Source: Aradus depressus (Eukaryota; Arthropoda; Insecta; Hemiptera; Aradidae). Taken from it: DNA of 64,000 bases. Position 1 is the first letter of the stretch. The number at the start of each line of letters is the position of its first letter. The notes beneath the pieces were generated by a model. That model was given only the letters and a program-made list of their open reading frames with translations, ran no database searches and had not been told where the DNA came from. The DNA lies in assembly GCA_963662175.1 (NCBI GenBank), contig OY759223.1, forward strand, positions 22,297,460 through 22,361,459. Direction: 5' to 3'. The position numbers and the translations under genes are program-made. Positions 32,300 through 42,625 of the stretch are shown piece by piece.

Positions 32300-32933
32300 T
32301 TTTTATTCATATTTTTGATTTTTTTCCGGCAGCTCAAGGATAGACTCTGTAAAGTCCAAAATTTTCCCACTAAATTTGCTTCTGTTTGGCCATGTGTAAG
32401 CGCCTTTTATTGAGATGAGTACATTCCAGGTACTCCAATGTTTCTCTCCAATTCATTGTGTTCATATTGCGAACTTTTTATTCTGTTTGTACTTTAATAA
32501 TTTATTCTCGGAACTGTTTTTTATTCCCATTGCCCTCCTTCTTCAGTTCAGTTTTAAAGGTTTGGGTGAAAAGCAGTGGAGGTGGTGAGCGAAGAGTTAG
32601 GAGTTGAATATACGCCAGTTACTTCAATTGATGTGGAGCGCTCATGCAGCCGATACAAATTAATTTTGAGGGCAGACAGGCGATCCTTTTTGTTTGAAAA
32701 TTTAAAAAAGTTATTGTGTGTAATAACAGTTTTTTAGAAGATTAAGTTTTCCTCTGTTAAATAATTTTTTATATCACTATATTTTTTATTTAATACATTT
32801 TATGTCTATAAAGATTTTCTATTACATCAAGACTTTCGCATATTTTTAGTTTATAATTGCATATTTTGCCAAATATAGTTGCATATATATGTGCATAGTT
32901 CGCTGTTTTTATTGCATACAAATCACAGCCCTA
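32300..32933 (+). pseudogene. hAT transposon 3' part: dimerisation domain and terminus
   Basis: 32328-32410 gives QLKDRLCKVQNFPTKFASVW-type sequence before a stop. 32585-32737 is an intact C-terminal frame including VTSIDVERSCSRYKLILRAD and RRSFLFENLKKLL, the (T)S-x-D-VERSFS-x-YK block of hAT transposases. The element closes with ATTGCATACAAATCACAGCC + CTA; reversed, TAGGGCTGTG is a typical hAT terminus. Distinct lineage from 19183-19640. Confidence 0.85.
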
Positions 32934-32944
32934 CTTTTAAGTTT

Positions 32945-33045
32945 TAGCGGTATCAGCCTAAGTGGAAGGGGAGATTATGGGGTGAGCTCGATTCAAAAAT
33001 CCTAATAACCGCCGATGTATTGAATGTATCGACATGAAATTTTAC
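32945..33045 (+). repeat. Element B fragment
   Basis: TGGAAGGGGAGATTATGGGG, CAAAAATCCTAATAACCGCC and ATGTATCGACATGAAATTTT. Confidence 0.7.
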
Positions 33046-33530
33046 TTTACTTTACTTTCCCTGGCGCTACGCTCCTTGTAGAACCTGGGCCTCCTCAACA
33101 ATCTTCCGCCATTCTTCTCTATCCTCGGCCTCCCGTCTCCACCTTCTCACACCCATCGTTCTGAGGTCGTCCTCCAGGTCCTCCATCCAACGTAAGCGGG
33201 GTCTACCTCTTCTTCTTTATCCTCCCGGGTGTCCTGTCTGGTTCCATCCTCTGTAAATGCCCCAGTCATCACAGCCGTCCCTGCTTCACTAAGACCACCA
33301 GGTCCCTCAGCTCCCTATTGGTCCGTATCCTCCATCTATCCCCCTCTGGAGCCTTATATCTTCCTCAATACCTTCCTCTCCCACGTATTGAATAAGACTT
33401 CGCCCCTCCTAGTCAGGACCCAGGTTTCACTCGCATATGTGACGACCGGTCTCAGGACTGTTTTATAAATTGATATTTTGGCATCTCGGGACCGTCCTCG
33501 ATCCGAGCACCTTCTGGAGTGACCGGTAGC
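33046..33530 (-). pseudogene. RTE-like LINE C-terminal fragment
   Basis: On minus, frames give VVTYASETWVLTRRGEVLFN, then VLRKIYKAPEGDRWRIRTNR, and after a frame change GRPRLRWMEDLEDDLRTMGV and EAEDREEWRKIVEEAQ: the ...ETW.L...RIRTN.EL...RW.DD...AQDR..WR block at the end of RTE-type LINEs widely annotated as endonuclease-reverse transcriptase. A plus-strand frame at 33229-33468 is its shadow. The (TTTAC)n tract at 33040-33057 marks the 3' end. Confidence 0.85.
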
Positions 33531-33614
33531 ATCTATCTTGAATACATTAATCTACATGAAATGTTATGTATAAGTTCAAAAGCACCTTTAGGATGTTGCG
33601 CTTATTAATTTTTC

Positions 33615-33735
33615 ACGAAATCGTTAATAAATGTATCGACACAAAGTTTAATATGAAGATTCAGATGCCACCATGTCAAATATTGAGTTTTAGTCCAAAC
33701 GATCGATGGCTTTGAAGTGTTAGCGAAAACTCGAT
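33615..33735 (+). repeat. Element B fragment
   Basis: AATGTATCGACACAAAGTTT, AATATGAAGATTCAGATGCC and TTGAGTTTTAGTCCAAACG. 33740-34195 shows nothing further. Confidence 0.65.
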
Positions 33736-34199
33736 TATTTGATTTGATAGATTCACTGACAACTTCCCCTCCCTTCATCGAATCTACGTAATAGTTATGC
33801 ATTTTTGTCAAATTGCACCTTGTCTCTCGCCTCCTCATCGGCGCCCATAATTACTACTTACGTTACTAGCGTACGTCCTTAATATGATTTGCGTAGGTTG
33901 CAATCCTATGATCTATGACAATTGGTCAAGTTCCAATCGTGAATCATGTCCTATAAGGATGTTCCATTTTGAATATATGCATAAATTGTAATGGCGTCGT
34001 TGACAGCTTTAAAAAAAAAAATTAATAATAATAATAAGTTAATTAGATTGAGTGGAATATGTGCTAATTTATATTGTCGTGAACGTGATTTAATATGGCT
34101 ATGTGCATCAGCGTGGGATGGCAATTACTAAAGGAATTCGAATCAATTAAACGTTCTCATCGTATGAGTGAATACAAATATATTTTTGTGATGTAAGAG

Positions 34200-34985
34200 T
34201 TAGCAAAAATTCTACTTCCCCACAATGTATTAATCTATTATTTTTCACTCCCTCTCCAAAACCAATAGTTTTCGCTAATATTCAGTATTTGACTTACATA
34301 GGTGCTCTTAAATTCTCATACTAAATTTTTTACATACTAATTTAGGTGAAATTAAACAGGTTTTGTCCTCATGAGGTTTTGAATGTTTTTATTCAGGTTT
34401 TTGAATTGAGCCTCCTCCCTGAATCCCCCTTACCTTCAGCCGATATCGGTGAAATTAAACAGGTATTGTCCTCATGGGGTTTTGAATGTTTTTATTCAGG
34501 TTTTTGAGTTGAGCCTCCTCCCTGAATCCCCCCTTCCCTTCAGCCGATATCGGTGAAATTAAACAGGTATTGTCCTCATGGGGTTTTGAATGTTTTTATT
34601 CAGGTTTTTGAGTTGAGCCTCCTCCTTGAATCCCCCTTACCTTCAGCCGATATCGGTGAAATTAAACAGGTATTGTCCTCATGGGGTTTTGAATGTTTTT
34701 ATTCAGGTTTTTGAGTTGAGCCCCCTCCCCTGAATCCCCCCTTCCCTTCAGCCGATATCGGTTAAATTTAACAGGTATTGTCCTCATGCGGTTTTGAATG
34801 TTTTTATTCAGGTTTTTGAGTTGAGCCCTCTCCCCTGAATCCCCCCTTCCCTTCAGCCGATATCGGTTAAATTTAACAGGTATTGTCCTCATGCGGTTTT
34901 GAATGTTTTTATTCAGGTTTTTGAGTTGAGCCCCCTCCCCTGAATCCCCCCTTCCCTTCAGCCGATATCGCTGAAATTTAAAAGT
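34200..34985 (-). repeat. Element B with internal 103-105 bp tandem amplification, six units
   Basis: 34205-34335 is the B 3' half (CTACTTCCCCACAATGTATT, CTCCAAAACCAATAG). Then six units repeat at about 34441, 34545, 34648, 34753, 34858 and 34963 (position of CGATATCG), each with GTTTTTGAGTTGAGCC, CCTTCAGCCGATATCG and ACAGGTATTGTCCTCATG. The 76-codon frame here is repeat-made. Confidence 0.93.
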
Positions 34986-35434
34986 GAATTTAAAAAAAAA
35001 TTTAAAACAAATGAATATATCATCTTTTTAATTTTATAAACCCTTTTCTTATTAAAAAAATCATTTTTAAGGGTTCGATGAGACCACTTCAAAATATTTA
35101 CACTTTTGGGGGAGGGGTGGCGATGGAAGGTTGAAGAGGACGCGGATGAAAAAAAAAATAGCTGGTATAATATTGAAATTGCATTGTGAATTTCTAGGGT
35201 AACGCCGGGTACCACAGCTACATCCTAAAGTATGCCAGACCTTCAGAATGACCTTGCCATATTTTTATACAAATGAACTTTCGACTGTGAGTGTACTCGG
35301 ACGAGCTGGAGTTAAGAGATTTATTTAAGCTTCTCTGTTTGTGTGTGTTCCAAATCAACTCCTTCCAATTCTGTTACCGGTTTGAAATTCTTCAAATTTT
35401 TTTTTTTTTATAATCTAAGATTCTTTTTTTCACT

Positions 35435-35698
35435 TCTCAGCTATATGAGGTACAGGGGAAGTTATATAATCGATCAGAAATTCAATGCGGAGATTTCAAC
35501 GGAATTTCAATGGGGAGGTTTCATGTTTCCCACTCCCTGATTCAAAAATAAAAATTCTATATTTGTATGTGAACTCGATGGAATGAATATACGTATCGGC
35601 ACCAAATTTTATATGTGTATTCAGAACCTTTCAAGGACAGCACTTATGGATTTTTAGGAAAATCAGCCAAAGGGTAGGAGGGGGTATTAGGGGGAAGT
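35435..35698 (+). repeat. Element B 5' half
   Basis: CTTCTCAGCTATATGAGGTA, CAGGGGAAGTTATATAATCG, ATTTCAACGGAATTTCAATG, TATCGGCACCAAATTTTATA and ATCAGCCAAAGGGTAGGAGG: one of the better 5' ends. Confidence 0.75.
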
Positions 35699-35789
35699 AG
35701 GGATTGACGATAGTCGATAGTCCGATACTATCGGTGAAAACTATCGATAATTAACAACCTTCGCCTATTTCCCGGACTTCCGGACGTGC

Positions 35790-36185
35790 CTTGACTCTCC
35801 ATGGATACAACCAGACCTTTGGACGTCACAGATGCTATCTTTAAGAGGAAGAACAGCCCTGCCTGCTCGTGTGGCGGCGTCGAAACTGCGGAACACGTAG
35901 TTTTCGAATGCCAGACAGGATCGTACCTGGGACTGGACCTACCGGGACTGATGACGGAGGCTGGCTACCTGGCTTATGGTCGGTTCGTCTCCCCTTGGCG
36001 GAGAAACAAGAAAGTCTTCTAACCCGGTGCCGGGGATCCCTCCGACCGCTGACAGGCGTGCGGCGGCTGCCCCGGCTCTGGGGCGCAGGCAGAACAGTAC
36101 CCCCGAAAAGTTCTCTCGGCGTGGACCGTAGCCATCGAGCCGTTCCACAGACGAAGAACCCGTTTCCCAACGCAATAGGGTGATG
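35790..36185 (+). pseudogene. LINE C-terminal fragment (ETAEHVVFEC)
   Basis: Frame 35801-36022: KRKNSPACSCGGVETAEHVV, then FECQTG, ending WRRNKKVF. Same zinc motif as at 2815-2885. GC-richer than its surroundings (36010-36180). The antisense 122-codon frame is a shadow. Confidence 0.8.
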
Positions 36186-36199
36186 TGACCGACCCCCCT

Positions 36200-36465
36200 T
36201 TCGTTTCACGAAATCGGCCTAAGGGAAATGGTGGATCAGAGAAGGGGCCTAACTCAAAAAAGTCTTCATTGAATCAAGGCAGTTATTAGAATTTTTTGTG
36301 TTAAGCCTCCTCTCTAATCCTCTTCTTCCCTTCGGCAGATTTGGCTGAAAATCCATAGGTGTCGTCGCTAGGTGGCTATGGATACCCATGTAAAATTTCG
36401 TGTCGATATATTCATTTTATCGGGAGTTATTCTATTCACAGACAAACACCAACAATTTTTTTTTT
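36200..36465. repeat. Element B fragments, both orientations
   Basis: 36205-36255 plus (AAATCGGCCTAAGGGAAATG); 36270-36450 minus (CCCTTCGGCAGATTTGGCTG, AAAATTTCGTGTCGATATAT, TCGGGAGTTATTC). 36470-36710 has no feature. A B 3' scrap lies at 36706-36850. Confidence 0.6.
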
Positions 36466-37154
36466 ATTTAGAGGGAATAAATCTCAAAAATATTATGACA
36501 AAAATACATTTTTTGTCTTTGTTTTTATGTGTTCAGTTCAAATTTATTTCTTTAATCTGGCTTCATATCGCATTAATCTGGCTGCCCAGTGCGAGTGTCT
36601 TTTTGAAAGTACGAATAATTTAATTTCCATGTGTATATATTTTTTCCTGTTACGATATTATATCATGGAGAAAATAAAAAATTATTCTTCGTTTTGAATT
36701 TTAGCTATGTAAAAAGTCGTCGTTGAATCATGGAAAAAAGTTAAACATGAATTATTGAATTAAGTTTTCTCTCTTCCGCTAAAACCAATCGAATGCTTAG
36801 GATAAAAATGTACAGTTTGACTTACGAACTTCTGAATCCTCGTACTAAATATTATATGGCTATGTATGAAACAATGCGATTTAGGAGAATCCTGTACCTC
36901 TTGGAGATTCCTTCGTATGTTTTTGTTGAGCTCAAGTAAAAACGAATTCCACTTCCACTACCTCTATTCTCTTCTTTATCTGTAGGTGTGCACAAGGCGT
37001 TCCCGTTGTAATTGCTTAGATGTTTTTTCAACAACTGATCCTTCAAATTGGATGTGTCCCCGGAAATTCTGTATTCGGGACTGCACAAACGACATTTAGC
37101 CAGTTTTTAGACCCACATCCTTATCGAAGTAACTCCACGCATTGGACTTTTGTT

Positions 37155-37795
37155 TATATGTGGCGTATATATGGGGGGGGGGGGGGGGGGGGGGGGCAAG
37201 GGGCCAAGGGCCCCCCCCCCGAAATAAAAAAAAATATTAATATAAAAATTAAAAAACAATAAAAAAATATTAATATATAGTAAAAAAAAAGTATATAGTA
37301 GTTTGATATTCGATGAAGACGTTCTGTATAAGTTTGCAGGTGTCCCAAGAAACCTGGACTTTGTTTTGTAAAGAAAACAAGCTACAGGAAACCATTTTTT
37401 TAATTTGATACATTCACTTATTTTTTATAACTCAAAAATATTATACCTAATTCAAAATATTATAATTATATATTGACTCTTGTCTGTCGTAAAAACTTAC
37501 TTTATTTCTTAACCCCATAAAAACAGTTCTTTGGTCTTTACCAAATACTTACAAGTAACTGCATAACTGATATACTTAGCTAGTTTTTTTTTTAAAAAAG
37601 CTTCAAATTAAATTAAAAAAGTTAAAAACAAAAACAATAAAATTTAATTTTTCTGGTACAAGTCCCTCTGGGACCGCCAATCCTGCTACCCATGTTACCT
37701 CTGGTAATACAAGGTGACACTTTTTTTTTCCATATAAAATCGGCCTGGTGGCCATCCCCCCCGAAATTTTTTCCTATTTACGCCACTGGTTTATG
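37155..37795. mobile_element. hAT-like MITE with poly(G) near one end
   Basis: Left TGTGGCGTATATATGG then about 21 G, CAAGGGGCCAAGGG and a C run; right CATCCCCCCCGAAATTTTTT, CCTATTTACGCCACTGG. The two ends are inverses (GTGGCGTA/TACGCCAC). TTTAT lies outside both ends. No ORF. Confidence 0.6.
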
Positions 37796-37999
37796 ACACA
37801 TTTTTCAGTTCAAAACAACAAAGCACTCTACAAGAATAGTAAATTTTCAGTTCAAAGCAACGAAACACTCTACAAGAACAGTAAAATTAACAGTAGTATC
37901 GATATTTCAACGCCGATAGTATCGTAACTATGGATATCGTCGACTATCGATAGTTTTTCATCCCTGTTGCGTACTCTACAAGACAACGGAAAAAAACGA

Positions 38000-38530
38000 G
38001 GGTACATTGATCGCATACATTGTTCTTCACCAGGAGTTTTCTGAAGGCAATTTTCTCACCCTCATCCTACCGCCTGTCCTTGTCCACAACGTTTGTCGGA
38101 TATCCTCCATGTCTACATGCTCAGCTTGGATGCAACCTGAAAATTTCGGTTTGTGGACCCCAAGACTTTCATCTTATAAAGCACTTTATAGTTTCGTTTA
38201 CCATAAGACCTAGAATGCAGCGTACTCTGCAATGCTGAAGCTACCAGGAGAAACAATAATGCGAGTGTAGGTCGCAGACCTTGACCCCCATTCCAGAGGT
38301 CACGCAAGGCTGCTCTTCCGCCCTACATACCCACCCGCCTCTTACCAAATTCTCTTTGGGTTCTGTTATCATTTTTATTTCTCTTCCCTGTCTAGAAGAA
38401 CCTTAAATTATTAACATTAAATTCATCATTATAAGGAATATATTTTTAAAAATTCTTTCTTAAATCTTTTACTTGAAGAAGAAATAAAGTGCATAAAAGA
38501 AGTCCATTTCTACATTTTAGCTATTTGTAA
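38000..38530. other. Unrecognised, moderately GC-rich stretch
   Basis: 38020-38340 is less AT-rich than its surroundings, with short open frames on both strands but no motif I recognise. It could be a decayed LINE or retroposed segment. Confidence 0.3.
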
Positions 38531-38534
38531 TGGA

Positions 38535-38630
38535 TGGAGATATGCAAGAGTAAGTAGTATGCTTGCCTGCCCAGCTCAAAATCGCGGGTTCGAAACCCCT
38601 CTGAGGCCCTTAGGTATTTTATCCAGGAGG
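38535..38630 (+). repeat. SINE-1 head fragment
   Basis: AGTATGCTTGCCTGCCCAGC, TCGCGGGTTCGAAACCCC and GAGGCCCTTAGGTATTTTAT + CCAGGAGG, cut off where the opposite-strand SINE starts. Confidence 0.8.
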
Positions 38631-38975
38631 TTAGGTTAGGTTTTATGACTCATACCCGGGCTTTAACTACGAGGTCATATCGCCTACTATCAGAGCGCTC
38701 TTTCGTCACTCTGGTGGACATGAGCCCGACTCTACTGTGGGAGTCCTAAATTTTGTCTACCCTAAATTTTTATTCACCTAGGGCAGGGGTCTTTAACGAG
38801 TACCTGACATTGTACAGGCTCGGGACCATCGCTTAACGTCCCATCCGAAGGACGGCGTGCTTAAGTTTATTTTACCTCCCAGATAAAATAAACTAAGGGC
38901 CTCGGTCGGGTTTCGAACCCACGTTTTTGAGCTCAGAAGGCAAGCACGCATACCACTGAGCCACCGGCGTCCTCT
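38631..38975 (-). mobile_element. SINE-1, full length, inside an older SINE-1
   Basis: Tail TTAGGTTAGGTTTTATGACT, body complete, head GAGCCACCGGCGTCCTC. It joins the head fragment at 38630 without a spacer; no matching SINE continuation is seen on the right. Confidence 0.9.
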
Positions 38976-39104
38976 GGTCTCTCTTCAAAACGAATAAATC
39001 TAGGAGGTGTGATAATTAATTAAATGGTGTACAATAAAAATGAATATAATTGAAATAATAATATAAACAAATAATAAATATTAAATATAATTAAAAATAA
39101 ATAT

Positions 39105-39385
39105 TACCACATTTCCTGAAGAAATTATAGCTGGTCTTCTACTAAATTTTGATTTCTAGTAATTTCCGCAAAGGGCCCTAAAAAAATATCGAATACTTTG
39201 AAGAAAGTGCACGTATTTACGCAATTCATTTGGATTTCTTGCCATCTTGTTTTCCTAAATTTGCAAAAATGGTAAATCTAATCCATAGATATAAATTATC
39301 TTACTAGGTTCTAAGGGAAAATGAATAGCATAGAATTAGAGAACAAATATTTGGGTTTATTTTTTCTTAACCTACATTATGAATT
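39105..39385 (+). repeat. Repeat family C, copy 1
   Basis: ATTACCACATTTCCTGAAGA, ACTAAATTTTGATTTCTAG, CAAAGGGCCCTAAAAAAATA, TTGGATTTCTTGCCATCTTG and AAGGGAAAATGAATAGCAT recur at 47850-48125 and inverted at 46700-47015. 39390-39735 has no recognised feature. Confidence 0.8.
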
Positions 39386-39739
39386 GAATAACTAAGAGAT
39401 TTAAATATAAAAAAAAAAAAAATTATTCAAAAAAAGGAAATCTCACAACCTATTTTTTATGTCAATTTTAGTCTCTTTTCTTTTTAAATATTGGCCATTC
39501 TTCAAATCAACGTTATTTAGGGCATATATATTTATAAATAAATAAAATTAACTTATTTTCGCATCGATTTCACTCCTATACCGTTCATCACACCTTATGG
39601 CTAAACACTTCTCTCACTCCTAGACTGTCTCACATCTCTCCTCTACAACCCAACTTACACTTCTTCATCCTATTTAGAACAGCTGATGGTCGTCTTTTGT
39701 ACTCCACTCATTGGTTCCAACAAAATGCGACTTCATATA

Positions 39740-40106
39740 TTTATTAACTAATGAGGGCGCCGGTAGCTCAGTGGTATGCGTGCTTGACTTCTGAGCTCAA
39801 GGTCGTGGGTTCGTAGCCCGACCGAGGCCCTTAGTTTATTTTATCTGGGAGGTAAAATAAACTTAAGCACGCCGTCCTTCGGATGGGACGTTAAGCGATG
39901 GTCCCGAGCCTGTACGATGTCAGGTACTCGTTAAAGACCCCTATCCTAGATGAATAAAAATTTAGGGTAGGCAAAATTTAGGACTCCCACAGTAGAGTCG
40001 GACTCATGTCCACCAGAGTGACGAAAGAGCACTCTGGTAGTAGGCGATATGACCTCGTAGTTAAAGCCCGGGCATGAGTCATAAAACCTAACCTTTATTA
40101 ACTAAT
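39740..40106 (+). mobile_element. SINE-1, complete, perfect 13-bp TSD
   Basis: TTTATTAACTAAT at 39740-39752 and 40094-40106. The body is 39753-40093 (341 bp): head GAGGGCGCCGGTAGCTCAGT, B box GGGTTCGTAGCCC, CACGCCGTCCTTCGGATGGG, ACTCCCACAGTAGAGTCGG, CACCAGAGTGACGAAAGAGC, CCCGGGCATGAGTCATAAAA, tail CCTAACC. Best reference copy. Polymerase III A and B boxes are in the head. Confidence 0.96.
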
Positions 40107-40227
40107 TTAGTTACTTCACTGTTTTTTATACAAATAAATATAATTAATTTTATAATATTTTAATAATTACAATGTGTGTAATTTTTTACATCACACAGGA
40201 GTTAAAGAGATTTTAGTATTTTTATTT

Positions 40228-40338
40228 TTGATAAAAGGGTGTCGAAAAACATGAAATTCCGTTGAAAACTAAATATAAAATTTTTGACAGATTACATAAC
40301 TTCCCCTATACTTCGTGTTGCTGGGGAAGTAAAATTTT
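40228..40338 (-). repeat. Element B 5' end, reversed
   Basis: GTCGAAAAACATGAAATTCC, TTTTTGACAGATTACATAAC and TTCCCCTATACTTCGTGTTG, then CTGGGGAAGTA. Confidence 0.75.
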
Positions 40339-40510
40339 TAAAATGTTCTCGAATTCGGAATAATCGATTTAAATCGATCCCATATTGTATATGAAATATG
40401 GGCATGCCTTATGAAGGAGACCAACCTACATTTTTTCTTTATCTCTTTATAATTTGATCCTTCAATACAGTTAATGTATTGATGACTAATGCTAAAAATA
40501 AATAAAAAGA

Positions 40511-40531
40511 ATATATATATATATATATATT
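40511..40531. repeat. (AT)n microsatellite
   Basis: Short AT run in AT-rich DNA. Confidence 0.8.
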
Positions 40532-40659
40532 ATTCAAAAAAGGCGTTGTTATGTACTTCCTGTACAAAGGTTTTGATTATGTTTTTTTATTTCCTTATAA
40601 GGGTTTCTACTTTGGTGTCTTGATATGTGAGTAGGTTGTGGCCCTGCCCACTCGGTGAG

Positions 40660-41015
40660 TGCGCCGTTAGACCAGAGCTCAAAGATAGCGTGCTTGTCTA
40701 CTGAGCTCAAGATAGCAAGGAGAGTGAAAACTTATTTTAATAATCTGGGGAAGTATATAATTGGTGATCCATAGACGACTTTTTTTATCTGAGAGTTTAA
40801 AAAAAAACATGAGCACGCCGTCCTGATTGAACGTTAATTGATGGTCCCGAGCTTGTACAGTATGAAGTACTCCTTAAAGACGTATTACCCTGTGTAGTAA
40901 CTGAACCTAGGTAGGAAAAATAAATGATAACCAACCTTATGTCCAGCAGAGCGACGAAAGAGAGCTCTGAGAGTAGGCGATATGACTGTGGTTAAAGCCC
41001 GGGCATGAGTCGCAA
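40660..41015 (+). repeat. SINE-1, degraded
   Basis: GTGCGCCGTTAGACC, GCTTGTCTACTGAGCTCAAG, AGCACGCCGTCCTGATTGAA, AGAGCGACGAAAGAGAGCTC and AAAGCCCGGGCATGAGTC. The B box is lost. Confidence 0.7.
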
Positions 41016-41024
41016 TTAGGGGGA

Positions 41025-41125
41025 CTACAACTCAAAAACCCTAATATGTAACTGCTAAAGTGTCGACACAAAATTTAGAATGAGGATTCAGAAGTCCCAA
41101 TGTAAGTCAACTAACTTTAAATAAA
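41025..41125 (+). repeat. Element B fragment
   Basis: CTCAAAAACCCTAATATGTA, TCGACACAAAATTTAGAATG and AGGATTCAGAAGTCCC. Confidence 0.7.
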
Positions 41126-41199
41126 ATTAAAAATTTGATAAATGAAGCATTTTTTTATTGATCACTTATATTGCCAAATTCCACATACATACACGTAAA

Positions 41200-41290
41200 T
41201 GTGTACCGGTTTCGGCTCACGCCATTGTCAGCACAAGGTTCAACAATAATGTTATTGTCAACATTATTGTTGTACTTTGTGCTGACAATG
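41200..41290. repeat. Imperfect hairpin
   Basis: CGCCATTGTCAGCACAAGG (41220) faces TTTGTGCTGACAATGGCG (41276), with a second inner palindrome TAATGTTATTGTCAACATTA between. Probably a foldback remnant. Confidence 0.75.
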
Positions 41291-41317
41291 GCGATACTCA
41301 TTGTCTATGCAAAGCTT

Positions 41318-41757
41318 GATCCGAAGGAGGGGGTGCTCAGAGGGGGTGGGGATGTTGGACGAGGGGTGGTTAGAGCTGGGGATGTACATTGCTATACGAC
41401 CTCCATACCCCACATTGCTATACGACCTCCATACCCCACATTGCTATACGACCTCCATACCCCACATGGCTATACTACGTTCATACCCTCGCAGTAGGTC
41501 CGAAGGAGGGAGTGCTCAGAGGGGGATGGGGCCGAAGGAGAGGGTGGTCCGAGGGGGTGGGGCCGAAGGAGAGAGTGCTCCGAGGGGGTGGGGCCGAAGG
41601 AGGGGGTGCTCCGAGGGGATGGGAGGGGGGGGTGCTCAGAGGGGGATGGGTCCGAAGGAGGGGGTGGGGCCGAAGGAGGGGGTGCTCCGAGGGGGATGGG
41701 TCCGAAGGAGGGGGTTCTCCGAGGGGGATGGGTCCGAAGGAGGGGGTGCTCATTCAG
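41318..41757. repeat. Two adjacent minisatellites: 26-bp and G-rich ~31-bp
   Basis: 41388-41489: about four copies of ATTGCTATACGACCTCCATA + CCCCAC. 41318-41356 and 41502-41757: about nine copies of a purine-rich unit (TCCGAAGGAGGGGGTGCTC + CGAGGGGGATGGG). The 189-, 128-, 108- and 90-codon frames here come from the repeats. The G-rich strand has many G4-forming runs. Confidence 0.93.
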
Positions 41758-41840
41758 CTGGGGAGGTACATCTGAGGCTAGGTTTTAGCTGGTTAGAGCT
41801 GGGTCAGCGGTTGCTATACTTTCTCCATGCATCCACCACA

Positions 41841-41872
41841 CTGCATGACGTCACTTCCTATTACAGGTAAAT
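41841..41872 (+). other. Possible recursive-splice (ratchet) site
   Basis: A short pyrimidine-containing tract, CACTTCCTATTACAG, is followed at once by GTAAAT (41867-41872), the same hexamer as the upstream donor at 9635. A juxtaposed acceptor and donor with no exon between is the signature of recursive splicing in very long insect introns. The polypyrimidine tract is only moderate and one such match can arise by chance. Confidence 0.2.
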
Positions 41873-41929
41873 TATTATATATTTATTAATATTTCTGATG
41901 CCCGAAGTAAAAAAAAGAAAAATACCCAA

Positions 41930-42535
41930 TGTTTTGAAATGTATAAGGTAAACGAGAGAGCAAATCATAATAAAACTGTTTGTTGTTGTTTCTATATTTA
42001 AAAAAAATTCATTTATTATTGATTTTTTCATCGTCAATACTTAACAAATTAATTATTTTATCGGAGATGGCATTATAGTTTGAAATATATTTATTGATTT
42101 TGTTTTTGTATTGGTTTAACACTGGACAAGTTATGACAAGATGGAGTATGTTATCATTATCACTGTTACAAAGTGGACAAACAGAGTCAAGCTGAAATTT
42201 AGCTGGCAAATTTGTATAATTCAAATGAGTTGTATATTTTCCTGAGAGCCGTAATTGTGAAATAATACTTTGTTTGCTTATATGTTTCCTTATTTTTAAA
42301 TAACTTCCGCTATTGCCAAAAGAACTGTAATTTCTGTAAAAAGTGTTGAAGGAGCTGGAGATTGCCTGATAAGATGGTTTTCCATTTTTTTCCAATAAAC
42401 TTTTATTTTCCATTATCATTTTTGAATCCTCCAAGATCCAAAAGTCCTCTGTCTCCAACGTAACTAAATTGTGTCGCAGCTGTTGACACCAATATGAGGA
42501 TATAGAAGCCCAGAATATTAGTCCAAACAGTCGAC
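41930..42535 (-). pseudogene. LINE C-terminal ORF fragment with zinc motif
   Basis: The minus frame ends with SVCPLCNSDNDNILHLVITC + PVLNQYKNKINKYI, a C-x2-C-x8-H-x4-C knuckle typical of LINE polymerase C-termini, preceded by uninterrupted sequence from about 42530. The frame's first ~35 codons (to 42632) are element B and not part of it. A short (TTG)n-like tail lies at 41980-41995. Clade not certain (I- or CR1-like). Confidence 0.7.
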
Positions 42536-42625
42536 TCATTTTAAAGGGGGACGAAAAATTAATTGATGAATTCGTTCTGGAGAAGTACAATGTCGGTGAT
42601 TCACCTTTTTTTTTTTTCACCCTCC
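42536..42625 (+). repeat. Element B 3' end
   Basis: TTAAAGGGGGACGAAAAATT, AATTGATGAATTCGTTCTGG, AGAAGTACAATGTCGGTGAT and TCACC followed by 15 T. CAAGTTACGTCACTGC at 42632 is a hAT-like terminus fragment. Confidence 0.75.

Larger units (their letters stand above)
35706..37968. mobile_element. Candidate composite element bounded by CTATCGATAG-type inverted ends
   Basis: Left end AGGGATTGACGATAGTCGAT, then CGATACTATCGGTGAAAACT + ATCGATA. Right end GCCGATAGTATCG, GTCGACTATCGATAGTTTTT + CATCCCT. Inverted AGGGAT plus ACTATCGATAGT on both sides suggests hAT-like termini. The 2.3-kb inside is a patchwork (LINE piece, element B, another hAT-like MITE), so the pair could also be two separate insertions. 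No 8-bp TSD is evident. Confidence 0.4.

Noticed and set aside
33229..33468. Plus-strand 79-codon ORF with plausible protein sequence
   Set aside because: The opposite strand encodes a clear LINE C-terminal domain; the plus frame is its shadow.
35841..36209. 122-codon minus ORF
   Set aside because: Antisense to a LINE fragment encoding ETAEHVVFEC; GC-rich stretch keeps the frame open.
39753..39835. Possible functional tRNA gene
   Set aside because: It has A- and B-box-like sequences but continues into the SINE body with a TSD; no cloverleaf acceptor stem closes.
41171..41870. 189-, 128- and 108-codon frames
   Set aside because: Created by two minisatellites; low-complexity Gly/Arg/Pro sequence with no domain.
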